Part shown: piece by piece, positions 37,026 to 46,674 of the stretch
Position numbering within the stretch: position 1 is the first letter of the stretch
Layout: every line of letters starts with the position of its first letter
Source of the DNA: Dyella acidiphila
Lineage (GTDB): Bacteria; Pseudomonadota; Gammaproteobacteria; Xanthomonadales; Rhodanobacteraceae
Assembly: GCF_014863405.1 (NCBI RefSeq)
Contig: NZ_JACZZA010000014.1
Location: forward strand, 57,642 to 121,641
DNA length: 64,000 nucleotides
Direction: 5' to 3'
Position numbers and translations under genes: made by a program
Notes under the pieces: generated by a model
What the model was told of the DNA's origin: nothing
What the model saw: only the letters and a program-made list of their open reading frames with translations
Databases searched by the model: none

Positions 37026-37843
37026 CCCGTCATCCCGGCGCAGGCCGGGACCTGGCAACTTGAGTGTGCGAAAGACACTGGATCCCAGCTTTCGCTGGGA
37101 TGACGGTGGAGCAGATGCGCGCCGTTCTACCTAGCCCAATACCACCCGCCCGTCATCCCGGCGCAGGCCGGGACCTAGCGACTTGAGTGCGCGAAAGACA
37201 CTGGATCCCAGCTTTCGCTGGGATGACGGTGGGGCAGATGCGTGCCGGTCTATCTAGCCCAATACCCCCCGCCCGTCATCCCGGCGCAGGCCGGGACCTG
37301 GCGACTTGAGTGTGCGAAAGACACTGGATCCCAGCTTTCGCTGGATGACGGTGGGGCAGATGCGCGCCGGTCTACCTAGCCCAATACCTCCCGCCCGGCA
37401 TCCCGGCGCAGGCGGGGACCCAGCGACTTGAGTGCGCGAAAGACACTGGATCCCAGCTTTCGCTGGGATGACGGTGGAGCAGGTGCGTGCCGGTCTATCT
37501 AGCCCAATACCACCCGCTCGTCATCCCGGCGTAGGCCGGGACCTAGCGACTTGAGTGCGCGAAAGACACTGGATCCCAGCTTTCGCTGGGATGACGGTGG
37601 GGCAGATGCGCGCCGTTCTACCTAGCCCAATACCCCCGCCCGTCATCCCGGCGCAGGCCGGGACCTAGCGACTTGAGTGCGCGAAAGACACTGGATCCCA
37701 GCTTTCGCTGGGATGACGGTGGAGCAGATGCGTGCCGGTCTACCTAGCCCAATACCACCCGCCCGTCATCCCGGCGAAAGCCGGGATCCAGCGACTTTAA
37801 CTGCGTGAAAGACACTAGATCCCCGCCTGCGCCGCGATGACGG
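37026..37843. repeat. Tandem array of seven about 123-bp units (BIME-like)
   Basis: Units begin at 37026, 37149, 37272, 37394, 37517, 37639 and 37762, spaced 122-123 bases. Each holds two small palindromes: CCCGTCATCCCGGCGCAGGC near the start and GGATCCCAGCTTTCGCTGGG ending in ATGACGG. Between units is GCAGATGCGTGCCGGTCTA-type spacer. Unit 4 has GGCAT for GTCAT, unit 5 has CTCGT, and unit 7 is the most divergent (and lacks the spacer). The array fills the gap between the convergent rlmB operon and phoU. Confidence 0.97.
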
Positions 37844-37874
37844 TGGTGCGGCCCGCAATCAGCAGAGCACGCCC

Positions 37875-38609
37875 TCAATCCGGCCGATCACCCAACTTCA
37901 CCGGCTCCGGGTTGGAGGTGAGGTCGCGCTTGTCGCGCTGGGCGATCAGCGGTTCGCCCTTGACCTGGAACCACACGTTCTCGGCGATGTTGGTGGCGTG
38001 GTCGCCGATGCGCTCGATGTTCTTGGCCATGAACAGCAGATGGGTGCACGGCGTGATGACGCGCGGGTCTTCCATCATGTAGGTGAGCAGTTCGCGGAAA
38101 TAGGCGGTATAAGCTTCGTCCAGCGCCACGTCGTCCTGCCACACCTTGTAGGCGCGCTCGGCATCGCGATCGCGATAGGCACGTAGCACTTCGCGTACTT
38201 CTTCGGCAGCCAGTTCGGCGAGGTGGGCGAGGCCGCCGGTGGGCGTGAGCGGCGCGGCCATCGACAGCGGGATGGAGCGCTTGGCCACGTTGGCGGCGTA
38301 GTCGCCGATGCGTTCGATATCGGCGGCGATGCGCAGCGCGGCAAATACGTTGCGCAGGTCGCCGGCGATCGGCGCGCGCAGGGCCAGCAGGCGCACCACG
38401 TCGTGGCTGATTTCCTGCTCGAGCTGGTCGATGGCGTCGTCGTTGTGCACCACGTGCTGGGCGGCGCGGTCGTCACGGCGGTCGACCACATCGATGGCCG
38501 CTTCCAGCTGACTCACCGCCAGCTCGCCCATGCGTACCAATTCGCCGGTGAGGCGCATCAGTTCGTCGTCGTAGCTCTTGATGATGTGTTCCTTGCTGCT
38601 GCCGCTCAT
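37875..38609 (-). CDS. phoU: PhoU, phosphate-transport regulatory protein
   Basis: Negative regulator linking the Pst transporter to PhoR/PhoB (244 residues). Two three-helix PhoU repeats are present with the metal-binding type motifs (RRDDRAAQHVVHNDDAIDQL; FAALRIAADIERIGDYAANV; LLFMAKNIERIGDHATNIAE). It follows pstB after 130 bases that include a strong hairpin, so part of its expression may be uncoupled from pstSCAB. Confidence 0.96.
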   Translation of the reverse strand: MSGSSKEHIIKSYDDELMRLTGELVRMGELAVSQLEAAIDVVDRRDDRAAQHVVHNDDAIDQLEQEISHDVVRLLALRAPIAGDLRNVFAALRIAADIERIGDYAANVAKRSIPLSMAAPLTPTGGLAHLAELAAEEVREVLRAYRDRDAERAYKVWQDDVALDEAYTAYFRELLTYMMEDPRVITPCTHLLFMAKNIERIGDHATNIAENVWFQVKGEPLIAQRDKRDLTSNPEPVKLGDRPD

Positions 38610-38692
38610 GGGTGTTGCCTCGTGTCAGTAGTGTCGGGGTGGGGCATTCGCCGAGAGTGATTTGGATCTCGCGAGGTTGGCCCCTCACCCGG

Positions 38693-38715
38693 CCCTCTCC
38701 CCGGAGGGGAGAGGG
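38693..38715. repeat. CCCTCTCCCC hairpin between pstB and phoU
   Basis: 10-bp perfect inverted repeat with a 3-base loop (38693-38702, 38706-38715) without a T tract. Similar sequence (CTCTCCCC...GGGGAAAGG) recurs at about 49563 and 49655-49700. It may stabilise the upstream mRNA or attenuate phoU. Confidence 0.7.
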
Positions 38716-38739
38716 GAATAAGGTGGGCGCTTTGCGCCA

Positions 38740-39543
38740 TCAACCAAATCGACCCGTAATGTAGTCTTCGGTCTGCTTCTTGCCCGGCTTGGTGAAGATC
38801 TTTTCGGTGTTGTCGAACTCGATCAGCTCGCCCAGGTACATGAAGGCAGTGCGGTCGGAACAACGCGCCGCCTGCTGCATGTTGTGGGTGACGATCACGA
38901 TGGTGTACTCGTGCTTGAGTTCTTCCACCAACTGCTCGATGCGGCCGGTGGCGATCGGGTCGAGTGCGGAGGTGGGTTCGTCCAGCAGCAGCACTTCCGG
39001 GCGCAGGGCGATGCCACGCGCAATGCACAGACGCTGCTGCTGGCCGCCGGAAAGACCCAGCGCGCTCTGCTTGAGCTTGTCCTTCACTTCGTCCCACAGC
39101 GCGGCGCTGCGCAGGGCCTGCTCCACGCGGATTTCCATGTCGGCGCGCGACAGGCGCTCGTGGTGGCGGATGCCGTAGGCCACGTTCTCGAAAATGGTCA
39201 TCGGGAACGGCACCGGCTTCTGGAACACCATGCCGACCTTGGTGCGCAGGCGGTTCATCGAGTAGCTGGGGTCGAGGATGTTCTCGCCGTCCAGTTCGAT
39301 ATTGCCCTTGGCTTCCAGCTTCGGATAGATCGCGTAGATGCGGTTGAAGATGCGCAGCAAGGTGGACTTGCCGCAACCGGACGGCCCGATGATCGCAGTC
39401 ACCTGCTTCTCCGGGATATCCATGTTGATGCCTTTCAGCGCATGGTAGCCGTTGTAGTAAAAGTGCACATCGCGCACTTTGATCTTGGCAGGCACCGCAG
39501 CGCCGGTCAGGGGCGCCGCAGTGGCGGCGGCGAGGTCATTCAT
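38740..39543 (-). CDS. pstB: PstB, phosphate ABC transporter ATPase
   Basis: ATP-binding subunit of the high-affinity phosphate importer (267 residues). Walker [13 protein letters not shown], signature [16 protein letters not shown], Walker [15 protein letters not shown], and the switch His in [11 protein letters not shown]. The start overlaps the pstA stop by 8 bases. The N-terminus ([20 protein letters not shown]) is a short extension before the usual core. Confidence 0.97.
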   Translation of the reverse strand: MNDLAAATAAPLTGAAVPAKIKVRDVHFYYNGYHALKGINMDIPEKQVTAIIGPSGCGKSTLLRIFNRIYAIYPKLEAKGNIELDGENILDPSYSMNRLRTKVGMVFQKPVPFPMTIFENVAYGIRHHERLSRADMEIRVEQALRSAALWDEVKDKLKQSALGLSGGQQQRLCIARGIALRPEVLLLDEPTSALDPIATGRIEQLVEELKHEYTIVIVTHNMQQAARCSDRTAFMYLGELIEFDNTEKIFTKPGKKQTEDYITGRFG

Positions 39544-40402
39544 AACTCACCTTCTTGCGCGAAAACAGGATGCGGGTCAGCAGGCTCAGCGCCAGCACGA
39601 ACAGGGTGATCAGCAGCGCGCCAGCCCATGCGATCGCATGCAATGCCGGGTCGGGATCGTTGGTGTACTGGAAGATCGTTTGCGGCAGGCTGGCCATTTT
39701 GTCCAGCGGATGCGCGGTCATGTACATGTTGCCGAAGGCGGTGAACAGCAGCGGCGCGGTTTCGCCGGCCAGCCGCGCCAGCGCCAGCAGCACGCCGGTG
39801 AGGATGCCGGAGAAGGCTGCGCGCATCAGCACCTGCATGGTCAGCTTCCACTGCGGAATGCCCAGCGACAGCGACGCCTCGCGCAAGGTGCCCGGCACCA
39901 GCTGCAGCATTTCGTCGGTGGTGCGCACGATCACCGGCAGGCCGATCAACGCGAGCGCCACGCTGCCGGCAAAGCCGGAGAAGCTGATCGCGCCGCCGGT
40001 GAGGCTGTTGATCGGCAGCACCACGATCACATACACGAACAAGCCCAGCACGATCGACGGCGCCGACAGCAGGATGTCGTTGAGGAAGCGGATGGTTGCG
40101 CCCAGGCGGGTGGTGCTGGCGTATTCGGCCAGGTAGGTGCCGGCCAGGATGCCGATCGGCGCGCAGATCAGGATCGCCAGCAGATCCATGATCAGGCTGC
40201 CGACAATGGCATTGGACAGGCCGCCATCCGCGCCGTAGGCGGTGATCTTGGTGAACAGGCTGAGCTTCAGCGCGCCGAAGCCGCTTTGCGCAGTGATCCA
40301 CAGGATCCACACCAGGAACATCAGGCCGATCAAGGTGGCCACGCCGCTCAGGCCGAGCGCGACGACGTTGACGATGCGGCGGCGAGCGTAGACGGCGGAC
40401 AT
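39536..40402 (-). CDS. pstA: PstA, phosphate ABC transporter permease
   Basis: Inner-membrane permease subunit of 288 residues with six predicted helices. The EAA-type loop ([20 protein letters not shown]) contacts PstB. Its start abuts the pstC stop and its stop overlaps pstB, as expected in the pstSCAB operon. Confidence 0.95.
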   Translation of the reverse strand: MSAVYARRRIVNVVALGLSGVATLIGLMFLVWILWITAQSGFGALKLSLFTKITAYGADGGLSNAIVGSLIMDLLAILICAPIGILAGTYLAEYASTTRLGATIRFLNDILLSAPSIVLGLFVYVIVVLPINSLTGGAISFSGFAGSVALALIGLPVIVRTTDEMLQLVPGTLREASLSLGIPQWKLTMQVLMRAAFSGILTGVLLALARLAGETAPLLFTAFGNMYMTAHPLDKMASLPQTIFQYTNDPDPALHAIAWAGALLITLFVLALSLLTRILFSRKKVSYE

Positions 40403-41373
40403 CAGCGGCCCTCCTTGCGGGCGAGCTGGCGCAGCATCAGTCGTGCGATCAGCAGCACGATGAAGGTCACCACGAACAGCAGGAAGCCCAGCGCGATCAG
40501 GGCCGAACGGTGCAGGCCCACCGCTTCGTTGAATTCGTTGGCGATGCTGGAGGAAATCGAGGTGCCCGGCATCAGCAGCGAGGCCGTGATGTTGTAGGAG
40601 TTACCCAGCACGAAGGTCACCGCCATGGTTTCGCCGAGCGCGCGGCCCAGCCCCAGGAAGATGCCGCCGATTACCGCCGAGCGGGTGTAGGGCAGCACGA
40701 TGTCCCACACCACCTCCCAGGTGGTGGAGCCGAGCGCATACGAAGATTCCTTCAGGCGTGCCGGCACCGTGCGGAACACTTCGCGCATCACCGAGGAAAT
40801 GAAGGGCAGGATCATCACCGCCAGCACAATGCCCGCAGTGAGCAGGCCCAGGCCCAGCGGCGGCCCCTGGAACAGCTGGCCGATCAGCGGAATATTGCCG
40901 AGCGTGTCGTTCATCCACGGCTCGATGCTGGCCATGAAGGGCGCGAAGATAAACAGGCCCCACATGCCGTAGATGATGGAAGGAATCGCCGCCAGCAATT
41001 CGATGGCGGTGGCGACCGGGCCGCGCATCCAGTTGGGCGCGATCTCGGTGAGGAACAGGGCGATGCCGAAGCTGATCGGCACGGCGATGACCAGGGCGAT
41101 CAGCGAGGTGGTGAGGGTGCCGACGATCGGCGCCAGTGCGCCGTATTTGTCTTCCACCGGGTTCCATTCGGAACTGAACAGGAAGTGCAGGCCGTCCTTG
41201 AACAGGATGTCGCGGCCGCCCCACAGCGTGGATAGCGCCGCACCCAGCAGTGCGGCCAGCACGATCAGTGCGCAGCAGCGCAGCAGCAGCCGGAAGATAA
41301 GGTCATGACGGGCATCGGCGCGCGAACGATGTTCGGTATCACGGGCGAGCGGTTCGGCGCTTGTAGCGTGCAT
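40402..41373 (-). CDS. pstC: PstC, phosphate ABC transporter permease
   Basis: Second permease subunit (323 residues). First helix CCALIVLAALLGAALSTLW, then a periplasmic loop with FLFSSEWNPVEDKYGALAPI typical of PstC, and the EAA loop PARLKESSYALGSTTWEVVW. It lies 113 bases after pstS; no strong terminator is seen in that gap, so read-through from pstS is expected. Confidence 0.95.
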   Translation of the reverse strand: MHATSAEPLARDTEHRSRADARHDLIFRLLLRCCALIVLAALLGAALSTLWGGRDILFKDGLHFLFSSEWNPVEDKYGALAPIVGTLTTSLIALVIAVPISFGIALFLTEIAPNWMRGPVATAIELLAAIPSIIYGMWGLFIFAPFMASIEPWMNDTLGNIPLIGQLFQGPPLGLGLLTAGIVLAVMILPFISSVMREVFRTVPARLKESSYALGSTTWEVVWDIVLPYTRSAVIGGIFLGLGRALGETMAVTFVLGNSYNITASLLMPGTSISSSIANEFNEAVGLHRSALIALGFLLFVVTFIVLLIARLMLRQLARKEGR

Positions 41374-41486
41374 GCTGAGGCGTTTCCGCGGTTGCTTGTA
41401 TCTATCAATCAGAACGACGCGCGCAACCGTCCGGTGCGCGCGCCGCGGGAGTCACACTGCCTGCTGTCCTTGCGACAGCGTGCAGC

Positions 41487-42521
41487 TTACTGCTTGTATT
41501 CGCTGGTCCAGTAGGCCTGGATCTGCTGCACCAGCGAATCGGGCAGCGGCACGTAGTCGAGCGAGCGGGCGGCTTCCTGGCCGCTGCTGTAGGCGAACTT
41601 GAAGAAGTCGAAGGCAACCTTGGTGTTGGCGGCGTTCTTGGGCGTCTTGTACATGATCACCCACGAGGTGGCGGTGATCGGCCATGCCTGGGCGCCCGGG
41701 GCATTGGTCATCAGCAGGTTGAAGTCCTTGGCGTTCTTCCAGTCGGCCGTGTTGGCGGCGGCCTGGAAGCTGGCGGTGTTGGGTTCAACCACGGTGCCGG
41801 CCGCGTTTTTCATCTTGGCGTAGCCGATGTTGTTCTTCAGCGCGTAGGCGTATTCGACATAGCCGATCGAGTTCGGGATCTGCTTGATGTAAGCGGACAC
41901 GCCCTCGTTGCCCTTGCCGCCGATGCCGGCCGGCCACTGCACGGCGGTGCCTTCGCCCACCTTGCTCTGCCATTCCGGACTCACCTTGGACAGGTAGTCG
42001 GTGAAGTTGAAGCTGGTGCCCGAACCGTCCGAACGATGCACCACGGTGATGCGCGAGCTCGGCAGGTGCACGCTCGGATTGAGCTTGACGATGGCCGGGT
42101 CGTTCCAGGTGGTGATCTTGCCGAGGTAGATGTCGGCCAGGGTGGTGCCGTCCAGCACCAGCGCACCCGGCGCAACGCCGGCCACGTTGAAGGCCGGCAC
42201 GATGCCGCCGATCACGTCAGGGAACTGGCCCAGGCCGAACTTGGCCAGGTCTTCCGGCTTCAGCGGCATGTCGGAGGCGCCGAAGTCCACGGTGCCGGCC
42301 TTGATCTGCGCAATGCCGCCGCCCGAACCGATCGACTGGTAGTTGATGTGGTTGCCGGTCTTTTCGGCATAAGCCGCCGACCACTTGGAGATGACCGGAT
42401 ACACGAAGCTGGAGCCGGCACCGGTGATGTCGGTGGCCTGCGCCGTCAGGCCGAACATGGAGGCAGCGAGCGCAATGGCGAGCGCGCCGAGGCGAGACGG
42501 GGATTTGATTGAGGTCAACAC
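41487..42521 (-). CDS. pstS: PstS, periplasmic phosphate-binding protein
   Basis: Phosphate-binding component of the Pst importer (344 residues). The GTG at 42521 is chosen because AAGGAG lies 5 bases upstream; it gives a good signal peptide (LGALAIALAASMFGLTAQA) before the mature start TDITGAGSSFVYPVISKWSA. Phosphate-binding loops are recognisable (GAGSSF; IGSGGGIAQIKAGTVDFGAS; HRSDGSGTSFNFTDYLSK). A Pho box-like direct repeat lies about 95 bases upstream of the start. Confidence 0.97.
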   Translation of the reverse strand: MLTSIKSPSRLGALAIALAASMFGLTAQATDITGAGSSFVYPVISKWSAAYAEKTGNHINYQSIGSGGGIAQIKAGTVDFGASDMPLKPEDLAKFGLGQFPDVIGGIVPAFNVAGVAPGALVLDGTTLADIYLGKITTWNDPAIVKLNPSVHLPSSRITVVHRSDGSGTSFNFTDYLSKVSPEWQSKVGEGTAVQWPAGIGGKGNEGVSAYIKQIPNSIGYVEYAYALKNNIGYAKMKNAAGTVVEPNTASFQAAANTADWKNAKDFNLLMTNAPGAQAWPITATSWVIMYKTPKNAANTKVAFDFFKFAYSSGQEAARSLDYVPLPDSLVQQIQAYWTSEYKQ

Positions 42522-42615
42522 AAAGGCTCCTTGAGCGGTAAGTGGCGAATCTGTGAAAGCGTTTGCCGATTCCGCGTATTGCAGGGTCTGGGTGTTGCAA
42601 TGAGATGAGATGAAT

Positions 42616-42633
42616 ATTGCAGTGTGATGACAA
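42616..42633 (-). promoter_or_regulatory. Candidate Pho box upstream of pstS
   Basis: On the minus strand TTGTCAT-CACA-CTGCAAT, two 7-mers 11 bases apart matching CTGTCAT at 6/7 and 5/7. Weaker repeats continue at the same 11-base period (ATCTCAT, TTGCAAC). Position fits PhoB control of the pst operon. Confidence 0.6.
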
Positions 42634-42652
42634 TCGCAAAATCTTGATGACA

Positions 42653-43315
42653 TCAGCCCGGGAGCACGCTCCCGACGCGCTCCAGCTCCAGCACTTCCAA
42701 CTGGCGCAGGCGATTGACGATGCGGCAGAAAAGCAGGGCGGTGCGCTCGGCGTCATAGACCGCCGAGTGCGCTTCGCGCGAATCGAAACTGTAGCCGGCC
42801 GCCAATACGGCCTTGCTGAGCACGGTCTGCCCGTAGGCCAGGCCGCTCAGGGTGGCGGTGTCGAAGCAGCTGAAGGGATGGAAGGGGTTGCGCTTGTGGC
42901 CGACGCGGCGCACGGCGGCGTTGAGAAAGCCCAGGTCGAAGGCGGCGTTGTGGCCGACCAGGATGGCGCGCTGGCAATCGTTGTGGCGCACCGCCTGGCG
43001 CACCGCCTGGAAGATGTGGTCCAGGGCGAGGCGTTCGTCCAGGGCGCCGCGCAGCGGGTTGTCCGGATCGATGCCGGTGATCTCCAGCGCGCGCGGGTCG
43101 ATGTTGGCGCCGGGAAACGGTTCCACGTGCGTGGACACGGCCGGATGGGGATAAAGATTGCCTTCCTGGTCCATGCCGATGGTGACCGCGGCGATCTCCA
43201 GCAGCGCATCGCGCTCGGCATCGAAACCGCCGGTTTCCACGTCCACCACCACGGGCAGAAAACCGCGGAAACGCTCGGCCATGCGGGCCGCCAGACTGTT
43301 ATTGAGTTGCTCCAT
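42653..43315 (-). CDS. rnt: Ribonuclease T
   Basis: DEDDh 3'-5' exonuclease that finishes tRNA and stable RNA 3' ends (220 residues from the ATG at 43315; an in-frame ATG at 43330 is also possible). Exo [10 protein letters not shown], Exo [17 protein letters not shown] and Exo [15 protein letters not shown] (His and Asp) are present. The stop lies 131 bases before pstS on the same strand; a candidate Pho box between them suggests separate control. Confidence 0.95.
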   Translation of the reverse strand: MEQLNNSLAARMAERFRGFLPVVVDVETGGFDAERDALLEIAAVTIGMDQEGNLYPHPAVSTHVEPFPGANIDPRALEITGIDPDNPLRGALDERLALDHIFQAVRQAVRHNDCQRAILVGHNAAFDLGFLNAAVRRVGHKRNPFHPFSCFDTATLSGLAYGQTVLSKAVLAAGYSFDSREAHSAVYDAERTALLFCRIVNRLRQLEVLELERVGSVLPG

Positions 43316-43467
43316 CCGGCAAGCATACAAGAGCGCGGTAGCGGTCGCGGGCGCTGGGCTGTCGGCCGCGTCGGTGTCGCTTCATCTATATGCATGCATG
43401 GCCGCGCTTCCGGGCGCACGCCTAATAACCGATTCGTGTAACAGCTGAATGACCGAACCGTATGGTT

Positions 43468-43485
43468 TTGTCTTGCTTCTGTCAC
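43468..43485 (+). promoter_or_regulatory. Candidate Pho box upstream of the porin
   Basis: TTGTCTT-GCTT-CTGTCAC: two 7-mers 11 bases apart matching CTGTCAT at 5/7 and 6/7, with a third weaker unit (CATCCAT) following. It is about 112 bases upstream of the porin start, in line with shared PhoB control with pst. Confidence 0.5.
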
Positions 43486-43597
43486 ATAACATCCATCTAA
43501 CGGTAAACCTCCCGCCCGATGATGCGCGCATCCCGCCGGCTGCCTCCAGGGGAAAACTAGAGCGCCGGTGGCTTCATCAATAAAGCGGAGATATTCC

Positions 43598-45277
43598 ATG
43601 CGTTCCAAGATGCTCACGGTGGCCATTGCTGCCGGTTTGGGCTTGACCAGCGTTACTGCTGTGTCTGCTCAGACGTCCCAGAAAGTGACCGTCAGCGCCG
43701 CCGAACTGGCGCAGATGAAGTCCGAGATCCAGGCACTGGAACAGAAGGTTCAGGACCTGGAGTCGCAGCAGCAGGCGCAGCAGCAGGCGCAGGTCGAAAC
43801 GGCGCAGTCCGTGCAGGCCACGCAGGCGCAGGTGCAGGCCACGCAGAAGCAGGTGGTTGCCGCTACGACCGAGCACAAGGGCGATATCCTGGGCGGCACC
43901 GGTGGCGTGAAGTGGACCTTCGGCGGCTTCCTGGCTGCTGAAACGGCGTACCGCTCGCGCGACACCGCGGATGATATCTCCACCAAGTTCACCGCCATTC
44001 CGTTCCAGGGTGGCACCAGCACCGCGCCGATCAATACGGCCAGCGGCGCTACCACCAGCTATCCGGTGACCAACGCCCGCAACAGCCAGTTCGTCTACAG
44101 CGCGCGCCAGAGCCGCCTGTCGATCAAGGCTGAAGGCGATATCAACGACACCACCCACGTGACCGGCTACTACGAGACGGACTTCCTCGGTGGCGCCCAG
44201 ACGGCGAACATGAACGAGAGCAACTCGTTCAACATGCGTATCCGCCAGTTGTGGACCAACATCGATTGGGACGACTACGGCCTGCATCTGTTGGGCGGTC
44301 AGGCGTGGTCGCTGATGACCCTGGACAGCGTGGGTATCACCCCGACCAAGGAAGTGCTGCCGCCGACCATCGACGCGCAGTACGGCGCGGGCTTCAACTG
44401 GGCTCGCCAAACGCAGCTGCGCCTGGTCAAGGATTGGGACAAGAAGTGGTGGCTGGGTATCTCGGTTGAAAATCCGCAGACCGCCGGCATCGGCGCCACC
44501 GCCGGTACGGGCACCAAGGGTTATGCGACCACCACCGCGACGGTCCAGGCCGGTTCGCTGTATGACACCCTCAACACCGTGTCGCTCAACCAGATTCCCG
44601 ACATTCTCGTGAAGTTTGCGGCCGATCCGGGTTGGGGCCACTACGAACTGTTCGGCATCTCGCGCCAGTTCACCACCCGCGTCACGCCGACCACCGCCAA
44701 CGGCGGCCCCGGCGCCACCAGCAACCAGACCGCGCACGGCGGTGGCTTTGGCTTCGGCATGCTGCTGCCGCTGGTGCCGAAGGTGCTGGACTTCCAGCTC
44801 TCCGGCATGGACGGCAAGGGCATTGGCCGCTACGGCACCTCGGGTCTGAACGACATCACCTACACGGCCAGCGGCGCGCCGCATCCGCTGAAGGAAAACA
44901 TGGCGCTCGGCACGCTGACGTGGCATGTCTCCGACGCTTTCGATCTGTATGCCGAAGGCGGCCGCGAGCAGCAGGACAGCTACCAGACCCTCGGCCTGAA
45001 CGGCAAGCCGCTCGGCTACGGCGCTGCTGACCTGGGCTACAACAACAGCGACTGCTTGATCTACGGTGCGCCGTCCGATTGCACGGGCCAGAACCGCAGC
45101 GTCAAGGAACAGACGATCGGCTTCACCTGGAAGTTCTACCAGGGCAAGTTCGGCCGCGTGCAGTTCGCTACGCAGTTCTCGCATCTGTCCCGTCAGCTGT
45201 ACTCCGACAACAAGGGCTTTGCGCCGACGGCCGCGGACAACATGTTCTTCACCAGCTTCCGCTACTACCCGTTCTAA
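43598..45277 (+). CDS. Outer-membrane porin, DcaP-like
   Basis: Porin of about 559 residues. After a signal peptide (MLTVAIAAGLGLTSVTAVSA) comes a coiled-coil, Gln-rich N-terminus (ELAQMKSEIQALEQKVQDLE, about 30-80). A beta-barrel follows with the DcaP-like phrase SARQSRLSIKAEGDINDTTH and a C-terminal FRYYPF, whose terminal Phe is the BAM signal. GGAG lies 7 bases before the ATG at 43598. Its place beside pst and the candidate Pho box suggest an anion/phosphate route, but barrel selectivity cannot be read here; an OprO/P-type name would be premature. Confidence 0.85.
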   Translation: MRSKMLTVAIAAGLGLTSVTAVSAQTSQKVTVSAAELAQMKSEIQALEQKVQDLESQQQAQQQAQVETAQSVQATQAQVQATQKQVVAATTEHKGDILGGTGGVKWTFGGFLAAETAYRSRDTADDISTKFTAIPFQGGTSTAPINTASGATTSYPVTNARNSQFVYSARQSRLSIKAEGDINDTTHVTGYYETDFLGGAQTANMNESNSFNMRIRQLWTNIDWDDYGLHLLGGQAWSLMTLDSVGITPTKEVLPPTIDAQYGAGFNWARQTQLRLVKDWDKKWWLGISVENPQTAGIGATAGTGTKGYATTTATVQAGSLYDTLNTVSLNQIPDILVKFAADPGWGHYELFGISRQFTTRVTPTTANGGPGATSNQTAHGGGFGFGMLLPLVPKVLDFQLSGMDGKGIGRYGTSGLNDITYTASGAPHPLKENMALGTLTWHVSDAFDLYAEGGREQQDSYQTLGLNGKPLGYGAADLGYNNSDCLIYGAPSDCTGQNRSVKEQTIGFTWKFYQGKFGRVQFATQFSHLSRQLYSDNKGFAPTAADNMFFTSFRYYPF

Positions 45278-45336
45278 TCGGTGGCGCGCTGTTCGATGTA
45301 AATGGTTATCTGAAGGGAGTTGTACCCAAGGACGGA

Positions 45337-45367
45337 AAAACGGCGGGCTTAGCCCGCCGTTTTGCTT
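45337..45367 (+). terminator. Intrinsic terminator of the porin gene
   Basis: 13-bp stem (45337-45349 with 45351-45363, core CGGCGGGCT/AGCCCGCCG) followed by TTTTGCTTTTTG. It lies 60 bases after the stop. Confidence 0.9.
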
Positions 45368-45481
45368 TTTGTGCGTTGGCGATGCGCGTGCTGTGCGTGC
45401 ATCGCCAACGTGAACGGACACATGTCGCATGCATGCGTTTCGGCTTGCAGTGCAGCATGGCAATCCGATAACTTTGTCCGC

Positions 45482-45835
45482 ATGTTTTTACGTCGCACAT
45501 CTTCCTTGCTGCTTACGCTCTGCATCTTCATCGCACTGGTGCTGATGAACGGCAGCGCGTTTGCGCATGTGCAGATGCATGCGGATGCCTCGCCGCATGG
45601 CGTGGCACCGCAAGCCGCCGGCGTTACGGTGCTTGCCTGGCAGAACGCCGGCGACGCGGATGCCTGCGGCGATTGCGCTGCCATGCAGGACAGCGACAGC
45701 GATGACGAGCCGGCGCTGCTCTTTCCCCTGAGTTTCGCGCTGGATTACCTTGTCCCGGCCGCACCCGTGAGTGCTGCTGCGGACACTTATAGCGCCCCCT
45801 CCGCGTCCTTGCTGAGGCCGCCACGCTTCGCGTGA
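45482..45835 (+). CDS. Exported hypothetical protein, 117 aa
   Basis: Not recognised. Signal peptide MFLRRTSSLLLTLCIFIALV...GSAFA is followed by a His-containing start (HVQMHADASPH), a Cys pair with acidic stretch (DACGDCAAMQDSDSDDEP), and a C-terminal hydrophobic segment ending in LLRPPRFA. The end resembles small exported proteins sometimes found near metal-transport genes, but no metal genes are adjacent. It precedes carbonic anhydrase by 145 bases on the same strand. Confidence 0.6.
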   Translation: MFLRRTSSLLLTLCIFIALVLMNGSAFAHVQMHADASPHGVAPQAAGVTVLAWQNAGDADACGDCAAMQDSDSDDEPALLFPLSFALDYLVPAAPVSAAADTYSAPSASLLRPPRFA

Positions 45836-45980
45836 TGGTTGCGGCGGCCTAGCGTCGCCGCCTTTGCGATTTACCGATAAGCGCGCATATGGCGTGGCAT
45901 CGCCGCGCATCCGCTTTATCGCGTCATTCCTTTGCACGGTGGTCATGACCACCGCGGCCTACTGCACGTGAGGTTTCCCC

Positions 45981-46664
45981 ATGAAACGTTTGATCGATGG
46001 TTTCGAGCATTTCCGCCAGCAGGTATTTCCGCTGCAGCGCGAGCTGTTCAAGAAGCTGGCCTCGGGCCAGAGCCCCGGCACCATGTTCATCACCTGCGCC
46101 GATTCGCGCGTGATGCCGGAACTGATGTTCAACGCCCAGCCGGGCGAACTGTTTGTCTATCGCAATATCGGCAACATCGTGCCGCCGTATGCGCAGCACG
46201 TGAGCGGCGTGGTGGCGGCGATCGAATATGCGGTGCGCGTGTTGCAGGTACGGCACATCGTGATCTGCGGGCATTCCGATTGCGGGGCGATGAAGGCGCT
46301 GCGCAAACCGGAACTGGTGCGCAGCATGCCGTCCGTCGCTGCATGGCTGAAACATGCCGATGTCGCGCGCTATGTGGTGGAGCAGAACCATGCCGAATTG
46401 TCGGACGAGCAATGCCTGCAATGCCTGACGCGCGAGAACGTGGTGGGCCAGCTCGAACATCTGCGCACACTGCCGGTGGTGGCCGCGGCACTGGCCAGCG
46501 GCAGTCTCAGCATTCATGGCTGGGTTTACGACATCGCCCTTGCGGAGCTGCAGGCGTTCGATGCGCAGCGCGGGCGTTTTGTCGAAATCCGCGCTGGCCA
46601 CGATCAATTGCCCGAAGCCACGCCGCATCTGCGTTTTGCGGCGGCGGTGGCCAGTGCAGCGTAA
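45981..46664 (+). CDS. can: Beta-class carbonic anhydrase
   Basis: Zn enzyme interconverting CO2 and bicarbonate (227 residues). The zinc ligands and catalytic dyad are visible: Cys39-x-Asp41-x-Arg43 in ITCADSRVM, and His98/Cys101 in VICGHSDCGAM. Also YRNIGNIVPP. GAGG lies 8 bases before the ATG. It is followed after 10 bases by a SulP transporter, so the pair probably handles bicarbonate uptake and interconversion. Confidence 0.96.
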   Translation: MKRLIDGFEHFRQQVFPLQRELFKKLASGQSPGTMFITCADSRVMPELMFNAQPGELFVYRNIGNIVPPYAQHVSGVVAAIEYAVRVLQVRHIVICGHSDCGAMKALRKPELVRSMPSVAAWLKHADVARYVVEQNHAELSDEQCLQCLTRENVVGQLEHLRTLPVVAAALASGSLSIHGWVYDIALAELQAFDAQRGRFVEIRAGHDQLPEATPHLRFAAAVASAA

Positions 46665-46674
46665 GGAGCGTGCC

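Noticed and set aside
37026..37843. CRISPR array
   Set aside because: Repeat period is about 123 bases with internal palindromes and nearly identical spacers; no cas genes.
43577..45463. 628-residue minus-strand frame over the porin
   Set aside because: Shadow frame; the plus strand has the signal peptide, coiled coil, porin motifs and terminal Phe.
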